39,160 bases of DNA, taken from positions 1 to 39,160 of the forward strand of contig DHJA01000003.1 of assembly GCA_002404095.1 (NCBI GenBank), read 5' to 3'. The position numbers and the translations under genes are program-made. Shown piece by piece: positions 1-6,894 of this stretch. The notes beneath the pieces were generated by a model that was not told the DNA's origin, ran no database searches, and worked only from the letters and a program-made list of their open reading frames with translations. Source of the stretch: Planctomycetaceae bacterium UBA4732. GTDB taxonomy: Bacteria > Planctomycetota > Planctomycetia > Gemmatales > Gemmataceae. Position 1 is the first letter of the stretch. Each line of letters starts with the position of its first letter.

Positions 1-53
1 CTTCCGATCAGCCTAGGGGCACCCGGTGACCCCGGTTGTCCTAGTAAATGGAG

Positions 54-81
54 TTGACAGGCCGGCCCATCTGACTAGGAT
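54..81 (+). promoter_or_regulatory. sigma70-type promoter of tRNA-Pro
   Basis: A perfect -35 hexamer TTGACA (54-59) is followed after 16 bp by TAGGAT (76-81), four of six matches to the -10 consensus. The tRNA begins 12 nt further on, so transcription would start almost at the tRNA 5' end. The placement supports this being the tRNA promoter; no experimental start is known. Confidence 0.65.
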
Positions 82-93
82 AAAACATCGTAA

Positions 94-168
94 CGGGGCG
101 TAGCTCAGTTTGGCTAGAGCGCACGGTTCGGGACCGTGAGGCCGGAGGTTCAAATCCTCTCGCCCCGA
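94..168 (+). tRNA. tRNA-Pro (anticodon CGG)
   Basis: The sequence folds into a full cloverleaf. The acceptor stem CGGGGCG (94-100) pairs with CGCCCCG (161-167), the D arm is GCTC/GAGC, the anticodon stem CACGG/CCGTG (122-126/134-138) holds the loop TTCGGGA with anticodon CGG at 129-131, and the T arm has the TTCAAAT loop. The C1-G72 pair with discriminator A73 (168) is the identity signature of bacterial tRNA-Pro. The 3' CCA is not encoded (CT follows), so it must be added enzymatically. A promoter lies just upstream and an intrinsic terminator downstream, so it is a single-gene unit. Confidence 0.95.
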
Positions 169-184
169 CTTGACTTTTCGTGAA

Positions 185-216
185 AGCCCATCGCCGAGTA
201 CGGCGGTGGGCTTTTC
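185..216 (+). terminator. intrinsic terminator after tRNA-Pro
   Basis: AGCCCATCGCCG (185-196), the loop AGTA and CGGCGGTGGGCT (201-212) form a 12-bp stem with one G-T pair, followed by a run of T. It lies 17 nt after the tRNA and should end its transcript. The remaining gap, 217-436, shows no gene; TACAAT at 376-381 is a possible -10 for the next gene but has no convincing -35. Confidence 0.8.
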
Positions 217-436
217 GGCTTGAGATACGGCCCATTTCTGGCCGCGCCCCTCCGTTTCAAATTTCGCGGTTGGACGAACGGGCCTTCTTCCGCGAGCGTC
301 GTATTGGCTTCCATTCATTTACGTTGTCCCGGTTCAAACGCCTTCTTTCAGATCGTCGTCTGAACCACGCTTCGCTACAATGCGTCCGAAATGAAGCACC
401 AGTGCGACCAATGTCATTTTCATCGGGGGGTCATCC

Positions 437-1241
437 ATGATCATTGCTCTGGCGTCGCCTTGCATCGCCTCAACCCTTGACGAAGGCTTGGACAAGATCA
501 AGCGGTTCCTGTCCGAAGCTGCGGCCCATGGCGCGGAGATCGTGTGTTTCCCAGAAGCCTATCTTCCTGGTCTTCGGGGACAGGATTTTGAGGTATTTCC
601 TTTTGATCAGGCTGACCAGGAACGGGTTCTTCAGACCGTGGCAGAGTGGGCACGAACGTATGAGGCAGCCGCTATCCTCGGGATGGAAAGAATCACGGCG
701 GCAGGCCGGCAGATTGCCGCTTATGTCATTGACGCCCGGGGCGAGATTCAGGGATGCCAAACCAAGAACCAACTCGACCCGACCGAAGATCAGTTCTATG
801 TGCCCGGAAACACCCGGCGTCTCTTCGAGATCAACGGCGTGAAGTTTGGAGTGGCGATTTGCCATGAGGGCTGGCGCTATCCCGAGACGGTGCGCTGGGC
901 AGCGGTGCGGGGCGCCAAAATCGTCTTTCATCCCCAACATACGGGGAGTGAGCAAGAAGGCGTCCGTCTGACGCAGTGGGGCGCGGCCAACGGGCCGTAC
1001 TACGAGAAGGCGATGATGATGCGCAGCAAAGAGAATACGATCTACTTTGCCAGTGTCAATTATGCCTTGCGCTTCCAAGAATCGGCGACAAGCCTCATCG
1101 ACCCGTCAAGGCGCGTGCCAGGCATACTTACCGTATGGCCAGGAAGGCTTACTGGTGCAAACCATCAACGTGCAGGAAGCAACCGGTTTGCTCGCCGCCC
1201 GATACGCGCCCGAGCGTTATCAAGAATTCACGTCGGAGTGA
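437..1241 (+). pseudogene. nitrilase-superfamily amidohydrolase, interrupted by a one-base frameshift
   Basis: The product belongs to the carbon-nitrogen hydrolase superfamily, which cleaves amides or nitriles with a Glu-Lys-Cys triad. All three residues are visible: E40 in CFPEAYLPG, K110 in CQTKNQLDP and C142 in VAICHEGWRYPE. From the ATG at 437 the frame reads through LIDPS and then becomes Arg/Pro-rich nonsense that runs on to 1507, antisense to the next gene. Skipping one base at about 1109 restores GACQAYLPYGQEGLLVQ and a normal C-terminus ending at 1241, giving about 268 aa, the usual family size. The catalytic core precedes the break. It may be a real pseudogene, a recent mutation, or an assembly error in CAAGG. 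Substrate unknown. Confidence 0.8.
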
Positions 1242-1268
1242 GCGGAAGACAGCGCAGATTTCGAGCGA

Positions 1269-1754
1269 TCAATCGGCCCCGGCGTCCGGCCCAACGTGCG
1301 TGGCGACGCGAAAAGTCTCGTGACAGCGGTTGCAGACCGAAGCTACCTTTCCCAGTCCGGCGACGCTGCCCTCATAATCGCGGTCCCCGGCCTTGCGGGC
1401 CAAGCTGGCGGCGGCCACGCGCAAATCCATCGCGTCTTGATTCCAGGCGTCCGCGCCGCCGCTCCGTGGCGGCCGCAATAAGAGAAGGTTGCCGGTTTCC
1501 GCGATGAGCAGCGATTGGCCGCGAACGAAACTCCACGTATCCGCGTCGGCTGGCTTTTGTTTGAGCAATTTCTCCAGGCTCCGGTAGTTGGCCTGATTTA
1601 GCCCGTCCATGAGCAAGCTGGTCTCGGCCACCGGGTCGAACTTGGGCGTGACGCGCGGCACCGGACGCTCCGGCCGGGCGGCCCCGGCGACGCTCAACAA
1701 AATGGGCGCCAGCGCCAGGGACGCGACGCCGCGATATAAGCCGCTGCGACTCAT
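1269..1754 (-). CDS. periplasmic cytochrome c'-like monoheme protein
   Basis: This 161-aa protein starts with a hydrophobic signal peptide (GVASLALAPILLSVAGAA, residues 9-26). It carries one heme c motif very near its C-terminus, C141-N-R-C144-H145. A C-terminal CxxCH on a mainly helical secreted domain is the arrangement of class II cytochromes (cytochrome c' family). Its ATG overlaps the stop of the upstream Rieske gene as ATGA (1751-1754), so the two are probably translationally coupled and may exchange electrons. It converges on the nitrilase gene with a 27-bp gap. The role is inferred; ligand sensing or storage of electrons is equally possible. Confidence 0.8.
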   Translation of the reverse strand: MSRSGLYRGVASLALAPILLSVAGAARPERPVPRVTPKFDPVAETSLLMDGLNQANYRSLEKLLKQKPADADTWSFVRGQSLLIAETGNLLLLRPPRSGGADAWNQDAMDLRVAAASLARKAGDRDYEGSVAGLGKVASVCNRCHETFRVATHVGPDAGAD

Positions 1755-2095
1755 GGGATGGCTCCAGAAGAAGGTTTCGGCGCCGCGTCGGGCGTCTGGA
1801 CCTGGACGACGTCGCCCAGGACGCGGACGGGGTAGCAGCCGATCTTGATGCGCGGGTTGTCGGCCCAGGCGCCGTCGGCCAGACGGAATCGCCAGGCGTG
1901 CCACGGACAGGTGACGATGCCATTTTCGACGAGGCCGCCGCTGAGTGAGGCACCCATGTGCGGGCAAACGTCGTCGATGGCGTGATAGCTCCCCTCGACG
2001 TTAAAGACGGCGATGAGCTTGTCGCCCACGGCCACCGTCTTGCCTTCGCCATCGGCCAGCTCGTCCGTCCGGCAAACGTTGTGAAACTCCTCCAT
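1751..2095 (-). CDS. Rieske [2Fe-2S] ferredoxin-like protein
   Basis: A 114-aa single-domain Rieske protein. The cluster ligands are C44-P-H46 in CPHMGASL and C63-P-W-H66 in CPWHAWRF. There is no signal peptide, so it should be cytoplasmic, like the small ferredoxins of oxygenases or the NirD small subunit of nitrite reductase. No oxygenase or reductase large subunit is nearby. A GGGAG ribosome site lies 6 nt before the ATG (complement of 2093-2095). It is first in a two-gene unit with the downstream secreted cytochrome, an unusual pairing because the two proteins should sit on opposite sides of the membrane. Confidence 0.88.
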   Translation of the reverse strand: MEEFHNVCRTDELADGEGKTVAVGDKLIAVFNVEGSYHAIDDVCPHMGASLSGGLVENGIVTCPWHAWRFRLADGAWADNPRIKIGCYPVRVLGDVVQVQTPDAAPKPSSGAIP

Positions 2096-2184
2096 TGCCG
2101 CTCCCGCAACGCCTCAACCTTCGTAGTTTCGCCGACGCCACATCCATTCTACCATCAGGACGGCATGGCGTCCGCCGGCCAGTG

Positions 2185-2193
2185 TGGTATACT
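2185..2193 (+). promoter_or_regulatory. possible extended -10 promoter for the receiver-domain gene
   Basis: TGG directly before TATACT (2188-2193) matches the extended -10 pattern TGnTATAAT. No good -35 is visible. It would leave a leader of about 110 nt before the ATG at 2312. The rest of the divergent gap 2096-2311 shows nothing else. Confidence 0.35.
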
Positions 2194-2311
2194 ACAGGGA
2201 CTGCTACTTCCGTCGTCGCCGCCGCACGCGACGCCGGGTCGCCCAACCTACCGCGTGCGACTTCCTTGACGGCCCCCAGGCCGTTGACCGAATCCTTCCA
2301 GAGGACGTTCC

Positions 2312-2710
2312 ATGCCGCCGCTTCAACCCCTGCGAATCCTCCTGGTCGAAGACAATGTCATCAACCAGAAAGTGGCCTCGCTCATGCTGGAGAAGAACGG
2401 CCATGTCGTCGTCACCGTGAATAACGGCCGGGAAGCCATTGAAACGTTGGCCGATCAAGACTTCGACGCCGTGTTGATGGACTTGCAGATGCCGGAGATG
2501 GACGGTCTACAAGCCACGGCCGCCATTAGGGCCGGCGAAGAGGGCACCGACCGTCATCTGCCGATCCTGGCCGTAACCGCTCACGCCCTCCACGGCGACC
2601 GCGAAATTTGTCTCGACGCGGGGATGGACGGCTACCTCTCCAAGCCGATCCAGAGCGCGCAGCTGTTGCAAGCGCTGGCGGAAGTGCTTTCCTTCTCAAG
2701 GCCCGCCTAA
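2312..2710 (+). CDS. stand-alone response-regulator receiver protein
   Basis: The 132-aa protein is a receiver (CheY-like) domain with no output domain. All key positions are present: acidic pocket E13-D14, phospho-acceptor D57 in VLMDLQMPEMDG, switch residue T89 in ILAVTAHAL and K111 in YLSKPI. The sequence resembles receivers at the C-terminus of hybrid histidine kinases (VEDNxINQKVA near the start, MDLQMPEMDG, GMDGYLSKP). It could therefore be a phosphorelay intermediate or a detached kinase receiver. No kinase gene is in the window, so the partner is unknown. A long hairpin element follows 31 bp after the stop. Confidence 0.9.
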   Translation: MPPLQPLRILLVEDNVINQKVASLMLEKNGHVVVTVNNGREAIETLADQDFDAVLMDLQMPEMDGLQATAAIRAGEEGTDRHLPILAVTAHALHGDREICLDAGMDGYLSKPIQSAQLLQALAEVLSFSRPA

Positions 2711-2741
2711 AACTGCACGCCGGTTTTTCCACTGCACACCC

Positions 2742-2875
2742 CCGGGTTCATGAGTACATTCACCCAGGGCTTTATTCCAGTCGCCCAAGGGGCTCAATTG
2801 ACGGGATGCTTTAAGGTCTTGGAGCCTGGAAGGCGACTGAAATAAAGCCCCGGGTGAACGTACTCGTGAACCCGG
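2742..2875. repeat. long inverted repeat, copy 1 of a two-copy ~135-bp family
   Basis: The 44-nt arms 2742-2785 and 2832-2875 are complementary at 40 of 44 positions and enclose a 46-nt loop. The same element, with matching arms and a recognisable loop, occurs at 24808-24945. It fills much of the 309-bp gene-free stretch 2711-3019, between the receiver gene and the iron operon; the rest of that stretch holds the promoter and Fur-like box described below. It lacks a clear T-run, and no reading frame inside looks genuine. It could be a REP/MITE-like repeat, a terminator or both. Confidence 0.85.
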
Positions 2876-2924
2876 AGTGCGACGGCGCCACACCCGTCGC
2901 ACTGTTTTTTCCGAAACCAAGCGC

Positions 2925-2952
2925 TTGACTTCGGCCGTCATTCAGTTACAGT
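2925..2952 (+). promoter_or_regulatory. predicted promoter of the feo operon
   Basis: TTGACT (2925-2930) and TACAGT (2947-2952) are separated by 16 bp. They lie about 70 bp before the first feoA, and the Fur-like palindrome begins 10 bp downstream of the -10, where a bound repressor would block initiation. Confidence 0.5.
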
Positions 2953-2961
2953 GTAGTTAGA

Positions 2962-2978
2962 TTGAGATTCAATCTCAA
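2962..2978. promoter_or_regulatory. Fur-box-like operator upstream of feoA
   Basis: TTGAGATTCAATCTCAA is a perfect dyad around one central base. It fits the 7-1-7 layout of Fur-family operators (TGAxAAT-n-ATTxTCA). Its position over the predicted start site of a ferrous-iron uptake operon supports iron-dependent repression. Which Fur-family member binds cannot be told from sequence. Confidence 0.6.
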
Positions 2979-3019
2979 CAAGCCGCCGAAGTTTCGACCT
3001 GCCTCCTGAGGTTGCACCC

Positions 3020-3271
3020 GTGGCTCTCGATCATCTTTTACCGCTCGAAATGCTGCAAGCCGGCGAATGGGCCGACGTGGAAGACGTTTCCGGCGAACCC
3101 GAATGGGTCGGCCGCATGGCCGAGCTGGGCGTTCGCAGCGGCTGCCGTCTTCAGGTATTGCAGCCGGGCAGCCCGTGCTTGCTGCAAGTGGGCGGCTGTC
3201 GGCTCTGCCTGCGCGGCGCATGCCTCATGCAGATCCTCGTTCGGCCCGTAACGGCCGCGGCCGCTTGGTGA
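3020..3271 (+). CDS. feoA: FeoA family protein, Cys-rich (first of two)
   Basis: An 83-aa FeoA/SH3-like protein, the small cytoplasmic partner of the FeoB iron transporter. The start is GTG (3020), with TGAGG 8 nt upstream. Typical FeoA features are MAELGVRSGCRLQVLQ and the C-terminal strand QILVRP. Unusually it has five cysteines (42, 53, 60, 63, 68), including C60-x2-C63-x4-C68 where ordinary FeoA proteins have few or none. Its stop overlaps the GTG start of the second FeoA (GTGA, 3268-3271), so the two are coupled. A metal-sensing or binding role for the cysteines is inference. Confidence 0.85.
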   Translation: MALDHLLPLEMLQAGEWADVEDVSGEPEWVGRMAELGVRSGCRLQVLQPGSPCLLQVGGCRLCLRGACLMQILVRPVTAAAAW

Positions 3272-3513
3272 GTACGCCCGTGGCAACGCCTTCCCTAGAC
3301 CAATTACGACCCGGCGGACGCGGCCGTATTACTCGCATCGACGGCGAGGACGGCCTTGTCCAGCGCCTCATGGAAATGGGCTTGCTGGAAGGCGAGGAAG
3401 TCGAAGTGGTTGGCTTCGCGCCGATGGGCGATCCGATGGAAGTACGTCTAGGCGATTACCGCCTGAGTCTTCGTCGCGTTGAAGCCGCCCGCGTCCACGT
3501 CGAGCCGCTTTAA
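3268..3513 (+). CDS. feoA: FeoA family protein (second of two)
   Basis: An 81-aa FeoA domain protein. The start chosen is GTG 3268, overlapping the previous stop by three bases; a longer in-frame extension upstream is only the shadow of the first gene. RLMEMGLLEGEEVEVVGFAPMGDPMEVRLGDYRLSLRR shows the canonical FeoA pattern in two halves: an MGL turn followed by a GDP-E-rLgdy-lsLrr strand pair. It lacks the cysteines of its neighbour. It lies 11 bp before feoB. Tandem FeoA proteins beside FeoB occur in other phyla and may form a hetero-complex on the FeoB G domain. Confidence 0.9.
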   Translation: MSTPVATPSLDQLRPGGRGRITRIDGEDGLVQRLMEMGLLEGEEVEVVGFAPMGDPMEVRLGDYRLSLRRVEAARVHVEPL

Positions 3514-3524
3514 GAAGGCACACC

Positions 3525-5762
3525 ATGCCACCCCCTCACCGACCGACGGCCGCCCTCGTCGGCAATCCTAATACCGGCAAAACCACTCTCTTTAATGCCC
3601 TATCCGGCTTGCGTCAGCGCGTCGGCAACTATCCCGGCGTGACCGTCGAAACGAAAAAGGGACAAATGACCTGTGGCGGACGGGTATTCGACGTGATCGA
3701 CTTGCCCGGCACCTACAGCCTGGCGCCGCGCAGCCCTGACGAGATGGTGGCCGTCGATGTGGTTCTCGGCTGCCAGAAGGAAGAAGTCCGGCCCGACGTA
3801 GTCGTGTCCATCGTGGACGCTTCCAACCTCGACCGCAACCTCTACCTGACGACACAAGCGCTTGAACTCGGCTTACCCGTCGTCGTCGCTTTGAACATGG
3901 TGGACGTGGCCGAGAGCCAAGGCATCCACATCGACGCCGGCCGACTCAGTCGCCAACTCGGCGTACCGGTCGTGCCCATCCAGGCCAACAAGGGCAAGGG
4001 ATTGGACGTGCTACGCGCGGCCATCGCCTGCGCGGCCTTGGACCGCACACCTGCCAAGGGGCCGTCTTTTCCCGAGGCGTTCGAGCGCGAGGTGGGAGCG
4101 CTCCGCGAGACGGTGGGAGCGGACACGCCCAACTTCCTGGTGCGTCGGCTGCTGCTGGACGTGGGCGGCTACACCGAAAAGCGGCTCGTGGACCGTCTCG
4201 GACCTGGCGGCGCCGAAACGCTGAAGGCGGCGCGCGGGCGCATGGCGGCGGCCGGCTGCCCGACGCCGGGCGTCGAAGCACGCACCCGCTATTCATGGAT
4301 CCGCGAGGCGACGGCCGGTTGTGTCCAGCGTCCGGCCAAACGCTTCGTCACCTGGACCGACCGCATCGACAAAGTGCTGACCCACAAGCTCTGGGGCACG
4401 CTGGTTTTCCTGGCGCTGATGTTCGTTGTTTTCCAGTCGATCTTCACCTGGGCCAAGCCACTCATGGACGGCATCGACTACGGCAAGGACGTTCTTGCCG
4501 ACTGGCTGCGCGACCTAATGCCGGCCGGGCCGCTTACCAGTCTGCTGCTCGACGGCGTCCTCAAGGGCGTCGGCAGTGTGCTGGTTTTCCTACCGCAGAT
4601 CTTAATTCTCTTCGGTTTCATCGCCATTCTGGAAGACTGTGGCTACATGGCGCGGGCCGCCTTCCTGATGGACAAGCTTATGTCGCGCTGCGGTCTGAGC
4701 GGCAAATCGTTTATTCCGATGCTGTCGTCGGTGGCCTGCGCCGTGCCCGGCATCATGGCGGCGCGCGTCATCGAGAACCGCCGCGACCGCCTGGCCACGA
4801 TACTCACCGCCCCACTGATGAGCTGTTCGGCCCGCTTGCCGGTCTATGTGCTACTTATCGGAGCGTTTATGAGTCCGCCGCGATTTTCGTGGTGGGTTTC
4901 GGGCCTGACCATGTTCCTGATGTACAGCATCGGCCTGGTCGTCGCGCCGATAGTGGCGCTGACGCTGAAACGCACGCTGCTGCGCGGCGAGACGCCGGCG
5001 TTCGTGATGGAAATGCCGCTATACAAAATCCCCTCGGTGCGGACGGTGTTGCGGAGGATGTACGACAGCGGCATGGCCTTCGTCGTCCGCGCGGGGACGC
5101 TCATCCTGGCGTCGATGGTTCTGGTATGGGCGCTTCTCTATTTCCCCCGTGCGGAAGGGCCGAACGGCCAACTTTATGACGTACACCTTGCTCACCTGGA
5201 AGACGAGTTGAAAGACCTCCAAAAGCAAAAGGAGGCTGCGGGCGACGGCGCTCCTTCTGAGTTGACCGACGCTATTGAGGCAAAGGAGAAGGAGGCAAAC
5301 GCTGTCCAGGGCGAGTGGCAGCGACAAAGTCTACTGGGCCGGGCGGGTTTGGCCATCGAGCCGGCGGTACGGCCGTTGGGTTGGGACTGGAAAATCGGCG
5401 TGGCGGCGCTCGCCAGTTTCCCGGCCCGCGAGGTCGTAGTCGGCACCTTGGGCGTGATTTATAACGAGGGCAAAGTCAAAAGCGACGACGTGATGGAGGC
5501 CGAGAACGTCGGCGAAACTCGCTTGGCGCGCGCTATGCAGGACGCCAAATGGGAGGGCACGGATCGCCCCGTGTTCACGACGCCGACGGCCCTGTCGTTG
5601 ATGGTGTTCTTCGCTCTGTGTTGCCAATGCGCTTCGACGTTGGCGGTCATCCGGCGCGAGACGCTCAGTTGGGGCTGGCCCGCTTTCACTTTCGTTTACA
5701 TGACGGTGTTGGCCTACATCGGCGCATTGGCGGTATATCAGATCGGTCGTCTCTTTCTTTAA
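3525..5762 (+). CDS. feoB: ferrous iron transport protein B (GTPase-coupled Fe2+ permease)
   Basis: A 745-aa inner-membrane Fe(II) transporter. The N-terminal G domain has G1 GNPNTGKT (13-20), G2 around GNYPGVT (34-40), G3 D59-L-P-G62 and G4 N124-M-V-D127. The helical GDP-dissociation region follows to about residue 250. The membrane part starts near 285 and contains both Gate regions, with the metal-path segments around SVACAVPGIMAAR and ASFPAREVVVGTLG. A charged, Lys/Glu-rich insertion (about 545-600, HLEDELKDLQKQKEAAGDG) separates the two membrane halves, probably as a coiled-coil loop. Length is normal. Third gene of the feo operon, with start ATG 3525. Confidence 0.97.
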   Translation: MPPPHRPTAALVGNPNTGKTTLFNALSGLRQRVGNYPGVTVETKKGQMTCGGRVFDVIDLPGTYSLAPRSPDEMVAVDVVLGCQKEEVRPDVVVSIVDASNLDRNLYLTTQALELGLPVVVALNMVDVAESQGIHIDAGRLSRQLGVPVVPIQANKGKGLDVLRAAIACAALDRTPAKGPSFPEAFEREVGALRETVGADTPNFLVRRLLLDVGGYTEKRLVDRLGPGGAETLKAARGRMAAAGCPTPGVEARTRYSWIREATAGCVQRPAKRFVTWTDRIDKVLTHKLWGTLVFLALMFVVFQSIFTWAKPLMDGIDYGKDVLADWLRDLMPAGPLTSLLLDGVLKGVGSVLVFLPQILILFGFIAILEDCGYMARAAFLMDKLMSRCGLSGKSFIPMLSSVACAVPGIMAARVIENRRDRLATILTAPLMSCSARLPVYVLLIGAFMSPPRFSWWVSGLTMFLMYSIGLVVAPIVALTLKRTLLRGETPAFVMEMPLYKIPSVRTVLRRMYDSGMAFVVRAGTLILASMVLVWALLYFPRAEGPNGQLYDVHLAHLEDELKDLQKQKEAAGDGAPSELTDAIEAKEKEANAVQGEWQRQSLLGRAGLAIEPAVRPLGWDWKIGVAALASFPAREVVVGTLGVIYNEGKVKSDDVMEAENVGETRLARAMQDAKWEGTDRPVFTTPTALSLMVFFALCCQCASTLAVIRRETLSWGWPAFTFVYMTVLAYIGALAVYQIGRLFL

Positions 5763-5773
5763 GGAGCGCCGCG

Positions 5774-5983
5774 ATGGATTGGCAGCTTTATTTGGCGGGT
5801 ATCGCAATTGTGGCGGCGGTCGTTTACGTTTCGCGCCGAGCCTGGCGGACGTGGGCGCACAAGGGTTCGGGCTGCGGCGGCGGCTGCGGTTCCGGCTGCA
5901 AAAGTGCGTCGCCGGCTAAATCGAGCGGTCAAGGGCGGCTTATTCCTCTCCAACAGATCACCGTGCGCCGTGAGCGCGAATGA
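5774..5983 (+). CDS. small FeoB-associated Cys-rich membrane protein
   Basis: A 69-aa protein starting 11 bp after feoB, with AAGGAG upstream of the ATG. One N-terminal membrane helix (LYLAGIAIVAAVVYVS) is followed by a basic stretch and a glycine/cysteine motif, C34-x3-C38-x3-C42. This matches the FeoB-associated Cys-rich family, which often follows feoB where FeoC is missing. It probably docks at FeoB in the inner membrane with the cysteines in the cytosol; iron or cluster binding is inferred. Last gene of the operon. The gap 5984-6024 shows no clear terminator. Confidence 0.88.
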   Translation: MDWQLYLAGIAIVAAVVYVSRRAWRTWAHKGSGCGGGCGSGCKSASPAKSSGQGRLIPLQQITVRRERE

Positions 5984-6024
5984 GCTAACGGGCGCCGCTG
6001 GCTCCTGTAGGGAGGGCAAAGTGT

Positions 6025-6270
6025 GTGGAAGAAACCTTACCCCTTCATGTCGCCACGCACCCAATCGAATACGTTTACAGGCATTTGGAGAAATATCATG
6101 GCGTTGCGACGCACATAGCGAGCAATCGGTTACATAGGATTAAGGAAGACAACGGACTGCCTGCGAATTTCAATCTGCTTTTTCACAAAACAGGGAACAT
6201 TTACCGCGCGGGCGATAGAACGTATGTCGGAAGTCTGACGTCCGGCGGCAAGACGGAAGGAGAAGGGTAA
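6025..6270 (+). CDS. small protein of unknown function, toxin-tail-like (tentative)
   Basis: An 81-aa protein from GTG 6025, with GGGAGGG about 10 nt upstream. I do not recognise a named domain. The pattern SNRLHRIKEDNGL-x6-NLLFHKTGNIYRAGD-x-TYVGSLT recalls the short C-terminal tails of Rhs-type polymorphic toxins, but this is memory-based and weak. No Rhs or other carrier gene precedes it. Its stop overlaps the next ATG (TAATG, 6268-6272), so it is coupled to the 94-aa gene, the order seen for toxin-immunity pairs. Base composition here is visibly less GC-rich than in the neighbouring feo and rsmH genes, a possible sign of transfer. Confidence 0.6.
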   Translation: MEETLPLHVATHPIEYVYRHLEKYHGVATHIASNRLHRIKEDNGLPANFNLLFHKTGNIYRAGDRTYVGSLTSGGKTEGEG

Positions 6271-6554
6271 TGGCTGATACGCTGAAACCGAACAAAAAGT
6301 ATGGGCATCTTTATGCGATTATTCGGTACGAATCCGATGCGGATCCAATGACGCCGATCAATCTTCAGGTCACAGTCAAGAAGGTTGTAAGCGATCCCCA
6401 CTACGCGGCGAGGGAAGTCGAGCGCCTGAACGAACTGAATAATGAGAAAGGTTCCCTCTACTTCTACCAGATTACGCGATTTGAGGAGGCGCCTGTTGAA
6501 TTGCTGGATGCGGCCCCGCTCCGATCAGGTGCGGCAGAAGCGCCACAAGGGTAG
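6270..6554 (+). CDS. conserved hypothetical protein, coupled to the preceding gene
   Basis: A 94-aa soluble protein with no signal peptide. The central part has the pattern QVTVKKVVSDPHYAAREVERLNELN followed by GSLYFYQITRF, an alternating strand-helix-strand arrangement. Small uncharacterised proteins with an ITVKEV...AEREVERLN...YF-W/Q-TR layout are common in planctomycetes and cyanobacteria as I recall them; function is unknown. ATG 6270 overlaps the preceding stop. It could be an immunity partner of the 81-aa protein or simply a housekeeping unknown. The tail after about residue 78 is low-complexity Ala/Gly. Confidence 0.65.
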   Translation: MADTLKPNKKYGHLYAIIRYESDADPMTPINLQVTVKKVVSDPHYAAREVERLNELNNEKGSLYFYQITRFEEAPVELLDAAPLRSGAAEAPQG

Positions 6555-6648
6555 TGTCAGCGAAAAAACGAGAAATCGAAGGCGCCCGAGCCGAACCCGG
6601 CGCTACAGCAGGTTAGCCCCGAATCAAAGAGTTCAGGAGGTTCCCTTC

Positions 6649-6891
6649 ATGCGTAAAAAATCTCCCCAACGTGGAAGCCTTGCGGAGTACGTCGCCGAGG
6701 TTCTCAAGAATGCCGTGTACGAAAAGGGGGAGCAACTCGATGTGATCGTGGCCGAGGCGCCGGATCTGCCCGGCTGCCTGACGCAAGGGGCCACCTTCGA
6801 GGAGGCGCGCGAGAATCTTGCGGATGCCATTGAGGTATGGCTGATGTCCGGATTACGAAGCGGCGAAGACTCGCCTGAAAAGGAGCAGTGA
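6649..6891 (+). CDS. HicB-like antitoxin family protein without a HicA partner
   Basis: An 80-aa protein. The ATG at 6649 has CAGGAGG 8 nt upstream, which decides it over longer in-frame starts. The stretch IVAEAPDLPGCLTQGATFEEARENLADAIEVWL is the hallmark of the HicB partial RNase-H fold (PDLPGC, then TxEEAxxNlxeAIe). HicB normally neutralises the HicA mRNase, but no HicA-like gene flanks it. There is also no clear DNA-binding C-terminus after SGLRSGEDSPEKEQ. It may be a solitary HicB-like protein, which is common, or a remnant of a toxin-antitoxin locus. A zinc-ribbon membrane gene follows after 3 bp. Confidence 0.8.
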   Translation: MRKKSPQRGSLAEYVAEVLKNAVYEKGEQLDVIVAEAPDLPGCLTQGATFEEARENLADAIEVWLMSGLRSGEDSPEKEQ

Positions 6892-6894
6892 TTA

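Noticed and set aside
94..168. tRNA-Pro as an integration site
   Set aside because: No integrase gene and no repeat of the tRNA 3' end was seen downstream in the window.
1242..1507. C-terminal extension of the nitrilase reading frame to 1507
   Set aside because: After the frameshift the translation is Arg/Pro-rich with no family resemblance and runs antisense to the cytochrome gene.
5984..6024. FeoC-like gene after feoB
   Set aside because: No reading frame of the right size; the Cys-rich small membrane protein occupies that place.
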